64,000 nucleotides of DNA from TMED109 sp002171375 (GTDB lineage Bacteria; Pseudomonadota; Alphaproteobacteria; TMED109), in contig CBFHON010000003.1 in assembly GCA_965657505.1 (NCBI GenBank), positions 131,127-195,126 on the forward strand, in the 5' to 3' direction. Positions 24,540 through 33,739 of the stretch are shown one piece after another; the first letter of the stretch is position 1, and every line of letters begins with the position of its first letter. The position numbers and the translations under genes were made by a program. The notes under the pieces are model-generated. The model saw nothing but the letters and a program-made list of their open reading frames with translations. It was not told the DNA's origin and did no database searches.

Positions 24540-26516
24540 ATGTTTAAAAAAATACTTATTGCTAATCGAGGCGAAATTGCTTGTAGAATTGCTAGGACTT
24601 GCAAGAAGATGGGAATAAAGACTATAGGAATTTATTCTGATGCAGACAGTAATTCTCTTCATTTGGATTATATGGATGAAAAAGTGAATGTTGGTCCAGC
24701 GGACTCTTCTAATAGTTATCTTAATATAAACAATATTATTAAAGCTGCTAAAGACAATAAAGCGGATGCTGTTCACCCAGGATATGGGTTTCTATCAGAA
24801 AATGCTGAATTTTCAAAAGCGCTAAAGAAAGATAAGATTACTTTTATAGGACCCTCCATGGAGGCTATTCAATCTATGGGAGATAAAATTATTTCCAAAA
24901 GAATAGCTAAGAAAGCTGGTGTGAATATAATACCTGGTGTAGATGGAGCGATAAAGAATGTTGATCTCGCTATAAAAGCAGCTAAAGAAATTGGTTATCC
25001 TGTAATGATTAAAGCCTCCGCAGGTGGAGGAGGAAAAGGAATGCGAATAGCAAATAATAAAGAAGAACTCAAGTCAGGGTTTCAGAGTGCTAAAAATGAA
25101 GCTAAAAAGTCTTTTGGAGATGATAGAGTATTTATAGAAAAATTTATCGTTGGTCCTCGTCATATTGAAATACAAATTTTAGCGGATGAATTTGGTAATA
25201 TGGTTTACTTAGGGGAAAGAGAATGTTCAGTTCAAAGAAGACATCAAAAAGTGATAGAAGAATCACCTAGTTCATTAGTTGACGATACAATGAGAAAAGA
25301 AATGGGAGAACAAGCACTTCTTCTGGCAAGAGCAGTAAATTACTCAAGTGCTGGAACTGTAGAATTTGTAGCATCAAATGATAAATCATTTTATTTTTTA
25401 GAGATGAATACTCGTTTGCAGGTTGAACATCCTGTTACTGAATTAGTCACAGGAATAGATTTAGTTGAAAAAATGATAAACATTAGTGCTAAAAAACCAT
25501 TAGGTTTGACTCAATCAGATATAAAAATGAATGGTTGGTCCGTTGAGGCTAGAATATATGCAGAAGATCCAATTCGCAACTTTGCACCATCAATTGGAAG
25601 GTTAAAAACTTTTAAATCACCAAGTGAGAATAGTTCTTCTATTAGACTTGACTCTGGTGTTCAAGAAGGTGGCGAGATTTCAATGTATTATGACCCAATG
25701 ATTGCTAAATTAATATCTTATGGTAAGGATAGAGATGATGCTTGCTTAAAATTATCATCAGCTTTAGACACTTTCTTTATAAGTGGTCTTGAAACTAATA
25801 TTGCTTTTGTAAATAGTGTATTAAATAATAAAAAGTTTCTTTCTGGTAATATTACTACTGCTTTTTTAGAAGAAGAATACCCTAAGGGCTATTCTGGTTT
25901 ATTAAAATCTAAATCAAAATTATTTCTAATTTCTTTAGTTGCATTAGCTATGGAAGCAATTAAAAAGTATAGAAATCAAAATTTAACAGCAGAAACTTGT
26001 GTGGTTATAATAAGTAAACTGGACTTTACTATAAGTTATAAAATGGTTTATAACCAAACTAAAAATATCTATGATTTTTCTATAATATTTAAAGAACAAA
26101 GTTATGACTTTAGTATTAAGTGGGATATCGGGTATCCTCTTTTAAGTATAAGTATGGATAAGCATACTTCAATTTTACAAGTAACTAATGATACTTCTAA
26201 ATACAGAATAAAACATGCTGGATTTGATATATATGCAACAGTTAGAGAAAATGACATATATAAATTATCAAAATTAATACCTAAGAAGGCAAAAAATAAT
26301 TTATCTAAATTACTTTTATCACCTATGCCTGGACAAGTAGTTAAAGTGTGTGTTCAGGAAAATCAAAAAATAAATTCTGGTGACGATTTAATTATTTTAG
26401 ATGCTATGAAAATGGAAAATATACTAAAAGCAGATAAAGATGCAGTAATAAAGAAAATTCATATAAAGGAAGGTGATACTGTATCGGTAGATCAAGAATT
26501 AATAGTATTCTCTTAA
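24540..26516 (+). CDS. pccA: Propionyl-CoA carboxylase alpha subunit (biotin carboxylase + biotin carrier)
   Basis: This subunit carboxylates its own biotin using ATP and bicarbonate. The ATG at 24540 gives MFKKILIANRGEIACRIART, the family start. Order of domains in 658 residues: biotin carboxylase N-domain (1-110), ATP-grasp with the glycine loop IKASAGGGGKGMR near residue 165 and EMNTRLQVEHPVTE near residue 290, C-domain (340-445), a linker typical of PCC alpha, and the biotinyl domain at the end with DAMKMEN, Lys at about 624. Pairing with pccB is by adjacency. The gene ends 1 base before convergent lipB, leaving no intergenic terminator. Confidence 0.94.
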   Translation: MFKKILIANRGEIACRIARTCKKMGIKTIGIYSDADSNSLHLDYMDEKVNVGPADSSNSYLNINNIIKAAKDNKADAVHPGYGFLSENAEFSKALKKDKITFIGPSMEAIQSMGDKIISKRIAKKAGVNIIPGVDGAIKNVDLAIKAAKEIGYPVMIKASAGGGGKGMRIANNKEELKSGFQSAKNEAKKSFGDDRVFIEKFIVGPRHIEIQILADEFGNMVYLGERECSVQRRHQKVIEESPSSLVDDTMRKEMGEQALLLARAVNYSSAGTVEFVASNDKSFYFLEMNTRLQVEHPVTELVTGIDLVEKMINISAKKPLGLTQSDIKMNGWSVEARIYAEDPIRNFAPSIGRLKTFKSPSENSSSIRLDSGVQEGGEISMYYDPMIAKLISYGKDRDDACLKLSSALDTFFISGLETNIAFVNSVLNNKKFLSGNITTAFLEEEYPKGYSGLLKSKSKLFLISLVALAMEAIKKYRNQNLTAETCVVIISKLDFTISYKMVYNQTKNIYDFSIIFKEQSYDFSIKWDIGYPLLSISMDKHTSILQVTNDTSKYRIKHAGFDIYATVRENDIYKLSKLIPKKAKNNLSKLLLSPMPGQVVKVCVQENQKINSGDDLIILDAMKMENILKADKDAVIKKIHIKEGDTVSVDQELIVFS

Positions 26517-26517
26517 A

Positions 26518-27171
26518 TTAAAAATAATTTTTGGCTGTTTTTTTTATTATTTTATCAAATTCGTTCATATTGATATTTATGCCTAATTCTTCTAGAGAAG
26601 TAATAGGAAATTCTTCTAATCCACAAGCAATAATATTTTTGTAATACTTTAAATTGGGATTAATATTGATTGATATTCCATGATATGTAACCCAGCGACT
26701 AATTCTAATTCCAATTGCTCCTATTTTTGCCTCTCCTTTTGGAGTATTTACCCATATGCCTATTCTTTCTTTACAAGTGTATGAGTCTAATCCAATCATT
26801 TTTAATGAGTCTATCATCCAGTTTTCTAGACATTTGACATATCTTTTAATATCTTTATGTCTTTCATTTAAATTTAGCATTACGTAAATTATTCTTTGCC
26901 CAGGACCATGATATGTAATTTGACCACCTCTTCCAGTTTCAACTATTGGAATTTCAGTAATATTTAAAATATCACTTTTCTTATAACTAGTTCCGCAGGT
27001 GTATATAGAAGGGTGCTCTAATAGCCATATCAGTTCAGAGGAATTTTTATTATGAATATTTTTTACTGTTTGTTCCATAATTTCAATCGCAGAATTATAA
27101 GGCACAGTTTTTTCTTCATCTCTCCAATTCAATACTAAATTTTTTTTGGACTTAATATTTATTTTGCTCAT
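26518..27171 (-). CDS. lipB: Octanoyl-(acyl carrier protein):protein transferase
   Basis: LipB moves octanoyl groups from ACP to lipoyl domains of 2-oxoacid dehydrogenases and glycine cleavage H protein, the first step of lipoate synthesis. The 217-residue protein has the substrate pocket GRGGQITYHGPGQ, the catalytic lysine in AKIGAIGIR and the catalytic cysteine in IIACGLEE followed by TSLEELG. Length matches. It is a single gene transcribed against its neighbours, convergent with pccA and divergent from mgtE. Lipoylated branched-chain dehydrogenase feeds the leucine pathway encoded downstream, a functional but not an operon link. Confidence 0.92.
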   Translation of the reverse strand: MSKINIKSKKNLVLNWRDEEKTVPYNSAIEIMEQTVKNIHNKNSSELIWLLEHPSIYTCGTSYKKSDILNITEIPIVETGRGGQITYHGPGQRIIYVMLNLNERHKDIKRYVKCLENWMIDSLKMIGLDSYTCKERIGIWVNTPKGEAKIGAIGIRISRWVTYHGISININPNLKYYKNIIACGLEEFPITSLEELGININMNEFDKIIKKTAKNYF

Positions 27172-27183
27172 TCAATGCCCTAG

Positions 27184-27223
27184 TAATATTTAATTTATAG
27201 AGTTAGAATAAATTATAATATTA
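27184..27223. repeat. AT-only inverted repeat in the lipB-mgtE divergent region
   Basis: A 14-base arm (27184-27197) pairs with 27209-27223 with one bulged base and an 11-base loop (27198-27208). It lies between the divergent starts of lipB and mgtE. A TATAAT occurs inside the right arm (27214-27219), with only a poor -35 upstream. It may be an operator or chance in a sequence made of A and T. Confidence 0.35.
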
Positions 27224-27253
27224 AAAATTCAAGTACATTGGAATTATGAAGCA

Positions 27254-28654
27254 GTGGAAAAAAAATCTAAAAATATTGTAGAAAATATTAATAATAATGA
27301 AACTTCTTTAGGTTTTGGGATTTCATCAATATTTATCGATGAAATACGTAATGCAATTAGAGCAAACGATAAACAATATCTAGAAGATAAAATATTAATT
27401 TTACATCAGGCTGATATAGCTGATATTTTTGAAATATTATCTAAAGAAGAAAGAAAAACATTATTTTCTTTTTTACAAGATAAATTACCTGCTGAAGCTT
27501 TAGCTTCTTTAGATGAACAAGTTTTAAAGGATATAATAGATAATTATAAGCCAAGTATATTAGGAGAGTTAATAGGGAAACTAGAAACTGATGATGCGTC
27601 ATATATACTTGAAAACTTAGATATTGAAAAACGTGATGCCTTGTTAGAGCAGATACCCAAGGCCCCACGAAACTTAATTATTCAATCGTTGCAATTTCCT
27701 GAAATGTCAGCTGGTCGATTGATGCAAAGAGACTATGTAGCCGTTCCACGTTATTGGAATGTTGGTCAAGTTATCGATTTCCTCCGAGGTTCTTCAAAAG
27801 TACCTGATCAATTTTATTCTATATTTATTGTTGACCCCAAACATATGCCTGTAGGAACGGTACCTCTTCATAAGTTAATGAGAAGTGAAAGAAAAGTTAT
27901 TTTATCTGATATTATGATCAAAGAACCTGTTATTGTTTCGGTTACAATGGATCAGGAGGATATGGCATTTTTATTTGAACAATATGACCTTACTTCTGCC
28001 CCTGTGGTTAATTCTCAAAATAGGCTAATTGGAATGGTTACTGTAGATGATGTTGTAGAAGTTATTCAGGAAGAAGCTGAGGAAGATATGCTAAAATTAG
28101 CAGGAATATCTGGAGATACTGATTTATATTTAGCCGCATGGCAAACAGCTAGAAGCCGTTTTTCCTGGTTATTTATAAATTTACTAACAGCAATTTTAGC
28201 TTCTATTGCTATAGGTTTATTTGAAGGAACTATTAAACAAATTGTTGCATTAGCCGTTTTAATGCCCATTGTGGCATCAATGGGAGGAAATGCAGGAACA
28301 CAAACCTTAACGGTAGCAGTTAGAGCTCTTGCTACAAGAGAATTAAATCAATCCAATGCATTACGCGTATTTGGAAAAGAAATATTAGTTGGAATTATCA
28401 ATGGTTTAATTTTTGCAGTAATTGTAGGTTTAGTGGCAGCACTTTGGTTTGGAGAACATGGTTTAGGCATAGTTATTGCATTAGCAATGCTATTTAATCT
28501 ATTCGTTGCAGGTTTTTTTGGTGCAGCTATTCCTCTATTATTACAAAGATGGAAAATTGACCCAGCATTAGGAGCTTCAATTTTGTTGACTACTGTTACA
28601 GATGTAGTAGGTTTCTTTGTATTTTTAGGATTAGCACAAATGTTACTGATTTAA
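27254..28654 (+). CDS. mgtE: Magnesium transporter MgtE (GTG start)
   Basis: MgtE is a magnesium-gated channel of the inner membrane. The 466-residue order is complete: a helical N domain (about residues 35-135, with DIADIFEILSKEER), paired CBS domains (about 140-265, with the HKLMRSERK and VVNSQNRLIGMVTVDDVVEVIQEEAEEDML segments), a plug helix and five membrane segments from about residue 290. The pore signature GGNAGTQTLTVAVRA includes the ion-binding region and PALGASILLTTVTDVVGFF closes the protein. GTG at 27254 is the only reasonable start; no good ribosome-binding site is seen. Cytoplasmic magnesium sensing by N and CBS domains is known for the family. Confidence 0.93.
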   Translation: MEKKSKNIVENINNNETSLGFGISSIFIDEIRNAIRANDKQYLEDKILILHQADIADIFEILSKEERKTLFSFLQDKLPAEALASLDEQVLKDIIDNYKPSILGELIGKLETDDASYILENLDIEKRDALLEQIPKAPRNLIIQSLQFPEMSAGRLMQRDYVAVPRYWNVGQVIDFLRGSSKVPDQFYSIFIVDPKHMPVGTVPLHKLMRSERKVILSDIMIKEPVIVSVTMDQEDMAFLFEQYDLTSAPVVNSQNRLIGMVTVDDVVEVIQEEAEEDMLKLAGISGDTDLYLAAWQTARSRFSWLFINLLTAILASIAIGLFEGTIKQIVALAVLMPIVASMGGNAGTQTLTVAVRALATRELNQSNALRVFGKEILVGIINGLIFAVIVGLVAALWFGEHGLGIVIALAMLFNLFVAGFFGAAIPLLLQRWKIDPALGASILLTTVTDVVGFFVFLGLAQMLLI

Positions 28655-28669
28655 CTAATGTGAGGTGAA

Positions 28670-29842
28670 ATGATAGTAAATAGGCCAGAAGATTTTAATT
28701 TTTATTTAGGCGAAACAGCAGATATGATTAGAGAAACTGTTTCTAGTTTTGCGCAAAATGAAATAGCTCCAAGAGCGTCTGAAATAGATAAGAATAATGA
28801 TTTTCCCTCGGACTTGTGGGAAAAAATGGGTAATTTAGGTATTTTAGGCGTGACTGTAGAAGAAAAATGGGGAGGAAGCGGTTTAGGCTATTTAGAGCAT
28901 ACTGTATGTGTAGAAGAAATTAGCAGAGCATCAGCCTCAGTAGGACTTTCATATGGAGCACATTCAAATTTATGTATAAACCAAATTAGATTAAATGGAA
29001 ATGATGTCCAACGAGAAAAATATTTACCTGGGTTGATCTCTGGAAAAAAAGTTGGAGCTTTGGCCATGAGTGAAACAACTGCGGGTTCAGATGTTGTAGG
29101 GATGAAAACATCAGCAATTAAAAAAAGTGATCATTACGTTTTAAATGGTTCAAAAATGTGGATAACAAATGGGCCTGATGCAGATTATTTAGTTGTTTAT
29201 GCAAAAACTGATAGTAATGCTGGTTCAAAAGGTATTACTGCTTTTATGATTGAAAAAGGCATGAAAGGATTTTCTACTGGAAAAAAGTTAGATAAATTAG
29301 GTATGCGTGGATCTAATACTTGTGAACTTATTTTTGATAATTGTGAAGTTCCTGAAGAAAATGTACTTGGTAAAGTTAATTCCGGAGCGAAAGTATTAAT
29401 GAGCGGATTAGATTATGAGAGAGTAGTTTTAGCTGGAGGTCCTCTCGGGGTTATGCAAAATTGTTGGGATATAATTGTTCCTTATGTTCATGAAAGAAAA
29501 CAGTTTGATCAACCAATTGGAAATTTTCAATTAATACAGGGAAAATTGGCAGACATATACACATCTATGAATGCTTCCAAGTCTTATGTTTATAATGTAG
29601 CACAAGCTTGTGATAGGAATGAAACTACGAGAAAAGATTCTGCTGGAGCTATTTTATATTCCGCAGAGAAAAGTACTGAAATTACTCTTCAAGCAATTCA
29701 AATATTAGGGGGTAATGGCTATACAAATGATTATCCAGTAGGAAGGCTTTTAAGAGACTCTAAATTATATGAAATAGGAGCTGGTACTAGTGAAATAAGA
29801 AGAATGTTAATAGGGAGAGAAATATTTAATGAATCTATTTAA
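28670..29842 (+). CDS. ivd: Isovaleryl-CoA dehydrogenase
   Basis: This flavoenzyme oxidises isovaleryl-CoA to 3-methylcrotonyl-CoA, step three of leucine degradation. At 390 residues it has acyl-CoA dehydrogenase length. Segments specific to isovaleryl-CoA dehydrogenases are SVGLSYGAHSNLCINQIRLNG, WITNGPDADYLVVYAKTD and GLDYERVVLAGGPLG, in which the glutamate is the catalytic base of this subfamily rather than the later position used by short-chain enzymes. The C-terminal GNGYTNDYPVGRLLRDSKLYEIGAGTSEIRR is the FAD-binding signature. It opens a run of leucine genes through position 36623. It follows mgtE by 15 bases with a GAGGTG site. Confidence 0.94.
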   Translation: MIVNRPEDFNFYLGETADMIRETVSSFAQNEIAPRASEIDKNNDFPSDLWEKMGNLGILGVTVEEKWGGSGLGYLEHTVCVEEISRASASVGLSYGAHSNLCINQIRLNGNDVQREKYLPGLISGKKVGALAMSETTAGSDVVGMKTSAIKKSDHYVLNGSKMWITNGPDADYLVVYAKTDSNAGSKGITAFMIEKGMKGFSTGKKLDKLGMRGSNTCELIFDNCEVPEENVLGKVNSGAKVLMSGLDYERVVLAGGPLGVMQNCWDIIVPYVHERKQFDQPIGNFQLIQGKLADIYTSMNASKSYVYNVAQACDRNETTRKDSAGAILYSAEKSTEITLQAIQILGGNGYTNDYPVGRLLRDSKLYEIGAGTSEIRRMLIGREIFNESI

Positions 29843-30122
29843 TCATCAATTAATTTTTTATAGATATATAAAATTATACTTAAAAAAAATTATATTATTT
29901 TTTAGCTTATTATTTTTTATTGCTACTAACTCTGTTGTTTATTCTCAAGAAAATATGCCAGATTTTCCATATGACCCAGAAGAAAAAGCAACACAAAAAA
30001 AGATATGTGCAAAAATATGTCTTAAAAGAAGAGATGCATGTCTTAAAATAGAAATAGATAATCCTCAATCAGAACAAATGTGTCAATCGCAGATGATTGT
30101 CTGTATAAATCAATGTAGATAA
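29829..30122 (+). CDS. Small exported six-cysteine protein, unknown function
   Basis: I do not recognise this 97-residue protein. It starts inside the last 14 bases of ivd in another frame. Residues 1-38 hold a basic start and a hydrophobic core (LFFSLLFFIA type), then VYSQEN, a likely signal peptide cut. The short mature part has six cysteines arranged as a twin CxxxC pattern: CAKIC near the start, CINQC at the end, and two single cysteines between. This recalls disulfide-linked helical hairpins, but no homology is claimed. Its position between ivd and a thiolase suggests co-transcription with the leucine genes. Confidence 0.65.
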   Translation: MNLFNHQLIFYRYIKLYLKKIILFFSLLFFIATNSVVYSQENMPDFPYDPEEKATQKKICAKICLKRRDACLKIEIDNPQSEQMCQSQMIVCINQCR

Positions 30123-30137
30123 TTAAGGAGTAAAATA

Positions 30138-31322
30138 ATGAATAAAGAGCATATAGTTATAACAGGAATGGCCAGAACTCCTATGGGAAGTTTTCAGGGA
30201 TGTTTGTCTACTGAAAAGGCCCCTGATTTAGGAAGTATAGCTATTAAGGGAGCAATAAAAAAAGCTAATATTAAACCTGAAGATATTGATGACGTTGTTA
30301 TGGGATGCGTACTACCAGCTGGAATGGGCCAAGCTCCTGCAAGACAAGCTGCAATTAATGCTGGTATTCCAAATACTTCGGGAGCAACAACAATTAATAA
30401 GATGTGTGGTTCAGGAATGCGAGCAGCTATGATAGCTAACGATCAATTATTAGCAGGCTCTAGTTTAATATCTTTAGCAGGAGGAATAGAAAGTATGTCT
30501 AACGCTCCTTATATTCTTCCTAAAGTAAGAGATGGTTTAAGAATGGGACATGGACAAGTTCAAGATCATATGTTTATTGATGGATTAGAAGATGCCTATG
30601 AACCGGGAAGATTAATGGGTTCGTATGCAGAAGCTACCGCGGAGGCGTATCAATTTACTAGAGAAGAACAAGATAATTTTGCTATTAGATCATTAAAAAG
30701 GGCGAAAAAAGCTAACGAGGACGGATCTTTCGAAGATGAAATGGTTCCTGTAACTATTAAAACAAGAAAGGGTTCGATAGAAGTTACTTCAGATGAACAG
30801 CCTTTTAATGCAGACATTAATAAAATTCCTAATTTAAAACCTGCATTCAGTAAAGATGGCACAGTTACTGCAGCAAATTCGTCATCTATATCTGATGGGG
30901 CTGCTGCTTTAGTTATGATGACTATGCAAGAAGCAGAAAAAAAGGATTCTAAACCTTTAGCTAAAATTATTGCTCACGCTACAAATAGTCATGATCCAGC
31001 TTGGTTTACTACTGCTCCAATTGGGGCAATTAAGAAAGTTTTAGATAAAGCAGAGTGGGATATAAAAGATGTTGGGTTATTTGAAATAAATGAAGCTTTT
31101 GCTGTTGTACCTATGGCTGCAATGAAAGATTTAAGTATTTCACCAGATATTGTAAATATTCATGGTGGAGCATGCGCGTTAGGTCATCCTGTAGGAACTT
31201 CAGGTGCAAGAATTATGGCTACTTTAATTTCTGCAATGCATAAATATAAAGTTGATAAAGGAATAGCTTCTTTATGCATTGGTGGTGGAGAAGCTACGGC
31301 TATTGCATTAGAACGTTGCTAA
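30138..31322 (+). CDS. Acetyl-CoA acetyltransferase (thiolase)
   Basis: Thiolases cleave acetoacetyl-CoA or condense two acetyl-CoA. The 394 residues hold the three catalytic parts: nucleophilic cysteine in NKMCGSGMRA near residue 88, the histidine in INEAFAVVP followed by GGACALGHPVGTSGAR, and the second cysteine in SLCIGGGEATAIALE near the C-terminus. Lying between ivd and the methylcrotonyl-CoA carboxylase genes, it most plausibly processes the acetoacetyl units that leucine breakdown yields. Whether it prefers acetoacetyl-CoA or other 3-ketoacyl-CoA cannot be told from sequence. An AAGGAG site precedes the ATG. Confidence 0.9.
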   Translation: MNKEHIVITGMARTPMGSFQGCLSTEKAPDLGSIAIKGAIKKANIKPEDIDDVVMGCVLPAGMGQAPARQAAINAGIPNTSGATTINKMCGSGMRAAMIANDQLLAGSSLISLAGGIESMSNAPYILPKVRDGLRMGHGQVQDHMFIDGLEDAYEPGRLMGSYAEATAEAYQFTREEQDNFAIRSLKRAKKANEDGSFEDEMVPVTIKTRKGSIEVTSDEQPFNADINKIPNLKPAFSKDGTVTAANSSSISDGAAALVMMTMQEAEKKDSKPLAKIIAHATNSHDPAWFTTAPIGAIKKVLDKAEWDIKDVGLFEINEAFAVVPMAAMKDLSISPDIVNIHGGACALGHPVGTSGARIMATLISAMHKYKVDKGIASLCIGGGEATAIALERC

Positions 31323-31339
31323 ATTTTAGGATTTTTTAA

Positions 31340-32947
31340 ATGGATACTCTTAAAAGTAATATAAATACTGGGTCTAAAGAATTTTTAGAAAATTCTAAAG
31401 TTATGGAATCTCTTGTTGAGGACCTTAAAAAGAAAATAGCTTTTTCGCAAATGGGCGGTGGAAAAGAAGCTATAGAAAGACATATCTCAAGAGGTAAACT
31501 TTTGCCAAGAGAAAGAATAAATTATTTAATCGACCCAGGTTCTCCATTTTTAGAATTTTCATCCTTAGCTGCATATGGTCATTATAATGATGAAGCTCCG
31601 GGATCTGGCCTTATAACAGGTATAGGAAGAGTATCCGGTCGAGAGTGTGTCTTAATTGTTAATGATGCTACAGTTAAAGGAGGTACTTATTATCCTATCA
31701 CTGTTAAGAAACAACTAAGAGCTCAGGATATTGCTTTAGAAAACCATTTACCGTGTATTTATTTAGTTGACTCTGGAGGTGCAAATTTACCTAATCAAAG
31801 TGAGATGTTTGCGGACAAAGAAGGGTTTGGTAGAACTTTTTATAATCAGTCAAATATGTCTGCGCTGGGTATCCCTCAAATAGCTATAGTAATGGGTTCA
31901 TGTACAGCTGGCGGAGCATATGTTCCAGCCATGAGTGATGAGGCTATAATTGTTAAAAATCAAGGAACAATATTTTTAGGTGGGCCTCCTCTTGTTAAAG
32001 CAGCTACAGGGGAAGTGGTAACTGCGGAAGATTTAGGGGGAGGAGAATTACATAGTAAAAAAAGTGGTGTTACTGATCACTTAGCAGAAAATGATAAACA
32101 TGCATTAAAAATAGCAAGAGATATCGTGTCTACATTCAAAGAGAAAAATAATAAAGTTACTAGCTTAGATCAACCAGAAGAACCAAAATATGATTTAAAA
32201 AGCATATATGGTGTAATTCCAAAATCTTTATCAATTCCCTATGACGTTAGAGAGATTATAGCAAGAATAGTTGATGGAAGTAAGTTTTTAGAATTTAAAA
32301 AATTATATGGACCTACTTTGGTGACAGGTTTCGCTAAAATTATGGGTTTTAAGGTTGGTATAGTTGCAAATAATGGAATTTTATTCTCTGAGAGTTCTCA
32401 GAAAGGAGCACATTTTATTGAATTGTGCGGACAACGAAAAATACCACTTATTTTCCTGCAAAATATTTCTGGCTTTATGGTAGGAAAAAAATATGAAGAA
32501 GGTGGTATTGCGAAAGATGGGGCTAAGTTAGTTACAGCAGTATCAACCGTTAATGTTCCAAAATTTACAGTTATAATTGGAGGTTCATTTGGTGCTGGAA
32601 ATTATGGTATGTGTGGAAGAGCATTTAGTCCTAGATTTATGTGGGCTTGGCCTAACTCTAGAATATCTGTTATGGGGGGAGAACAGGCTGCAAATGTTTT
32701 AGCAACCGTTAAAAAAGATGTTAACGCTAGAAGAAAAATAAAATGGTCTAAAAAGGAAGAAAATATATTTAAAACTAAAATTTTAGATCAATATGAAACT
32801 GAAGGTAGTCCATATTTTGCTTCTTCGAGAATATGGGATGATGGAATTATTGATCCTGCTGATACTCGCTTTGTTTTAGGTTTATCAATATCGGCTGCAT
32901 ATAATAAACCTATAGAAGAGACAAAATTTGGTCTATTTAGGATGTAA
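31340..32947 (+). CDS. mccB: Methylcrotonyl-CoA carboxylase beta subunit
   Basis: The carboxyltransferase subunit that converts 3-methylcrotonyl-CoA into 3-methylglutaconyl-CoA with carboxybiotin. The 535 residues follow the MCC-beta pattern rather than PccB: LVDSGGANLPNQSEMFADKEGFGR, MGSCTAGGAYVPAMSDEAI, GGGELHSKKSGVTDHLAENDKHAL and the second-domain oxyanion region GSFGAGNYGMCGRAFSPRF. The KSGVTDHLAEND stretch separates MCC from PCC. It is followed 3 bases later by the hydratase gene, with mccA after that, the same order as in liuABCDE-type operons. Confidence 0.95.
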   Translation: MDTLKSNINTGSKEFLENSKVMESLVEDLKKKIAFSQMGGGKEAIERHISRGKLLPRERINYLIDPGSPFLEFSSLAAYGHYNDEAPGSGLITGIGRVSGRECVLIVNDATVKGGTYYPITVKKQLRAQDIALENHLPCIYLVDSGGANLPNQSEMFADKEGFGRTFYNQSNMSALGIPQIAIVMGSCTAGGAYVPAMSDEAIIVKNQGTIFLGGPPLVKAATGEVVTAEDLGGGELHSKKSGVTDHLAENDKHALKIARDIVSTFKEKNNKVTSLDQPEEPKYDLKSIYGVIPKSLSIPYDVREIIARIVDGSKFLEFKKLYGPTLVTGFAKIMGFKVGIVANNGILFSESSQKGAHFIELCGQRKIPLIFLQNISGFMVGKKYEEGGIAKDGAKLVTAVSTVNVPKFTVIIGGSFGAGNYGMCGRAFSPRFMWAWPNSRISVMGGEQAANVLATVKKDVNARRKIKWSKKEENIFKTKILDQYETEGSPYFASSRIWDDGIIDPADTRFVLGLSISAAYNKPIEETKFGLFRM

Positions 32948-32950
32948 TAA

Positions 32951-33739
32951 ATGAAAAACTTAATTAGTAAATTAGATGATAGAGGTGTTTATTATTTAAC
33001 TCTTAATAGACCTAACGTTATGAATGCTTTTGACGAAAATTTAATTGAAGAATTAGATAATGTCTTGTCGGATATATCCAATAATCAAAAAATAAGAGTA
33101 CTTGTTTTAACTGGAGAAGGAAAAGCATTTTCAGCTGGAGGAGATTTGGATTGGATGAAAAGAATGGCCAATTTAAGCTATGAAGAAAACCATAAAGATG
33201 CAATGAAGTTAGCGGTTATGCTAAAAAAGTTAGATAGATTACCTTTTCCTACTATAGCTGCTGTTAACGGTGCAGCTTTTGGAGGAGGGGTAGGATTAGT
33301 ATCCGCTTGTGATATTGCTATAGGTAATGAATATGCAAAATTTTCTCTTTCTGAAGTAAGGTTAGGATTAATTCCTGCAACTATAAGTCCTTATGTAGTT
33401 AGAACAGTTGGATCAAGGAATGCACGATACTTATTTATGACTTCAAATCTCATTTTTTCTGAAGAGGCTCATCATTTAGGTTTATTAACTCACCATACCC
33501 TAAATAATAATTTTGATAATTTAATAGAAAAAAATATTGAAAATATCCTAAAAGGAGGTCCTGAAGCTATAAAAGCATCAAAAGATTTAGTCTTTTATGT
33601 AGAGGATAAAAAAATTGATGAGACAGTAATGACAGAAACTGCAAAAAGAATTGCTGATGCTCGGGCTACTAATGAAGGTAAAGAAGGTACAAATGCCTTC
33701 CTTAATAAAAGAAAACCAGGCTGGCAAAAAAATGATTAG
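32951..33739 (+). CDS. liuC: Methylglutaconyl-CoA hydratase (enoyl-CoA hydratase family)
   Basis: Expected to hydrate 3-methylglutaconyl-CoA to HMG-CoA. The 262-residue crotonase-fold protein shows LTGEGKAFSAGGDLDWMKRM (CoA oxyanion hole, near residue 62) and AAVNGAAFGGGVGLVSACDIA (near residue 105) with SEVRLGLIPATISPYV. The GDLDWM form is common in methylglutaconyl-CoA hydratases. The general crotonase fold alone would allow other hydratases, so the role rests on its place between mccB and mccA. The last 8 bases overlap the mccA start. Confidence 0.88.
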   Translation: MKNLISKLDDRGVYYLTLNRPNVMNAFDENLIEELDNVLSDISNNQKIRVLVLTGEGKAFSAGGDLDWMKRMANLSYEENHKDAMKLAVMLKKLDRLPFPTIAAVNGAAFGGGVGLVSACDIAIGNEYAKFSLSEVRLGLIPATISPYVVRTVGSRNARYLFMTSNLIFSEEAHHLGLLTHHTLNNNFDNLIEKNIENILKGGPEAIKASKDLVFYVEDKKIDETVMTETAKRIADARATNEGKEGTNAFLNKRKPGWQKND

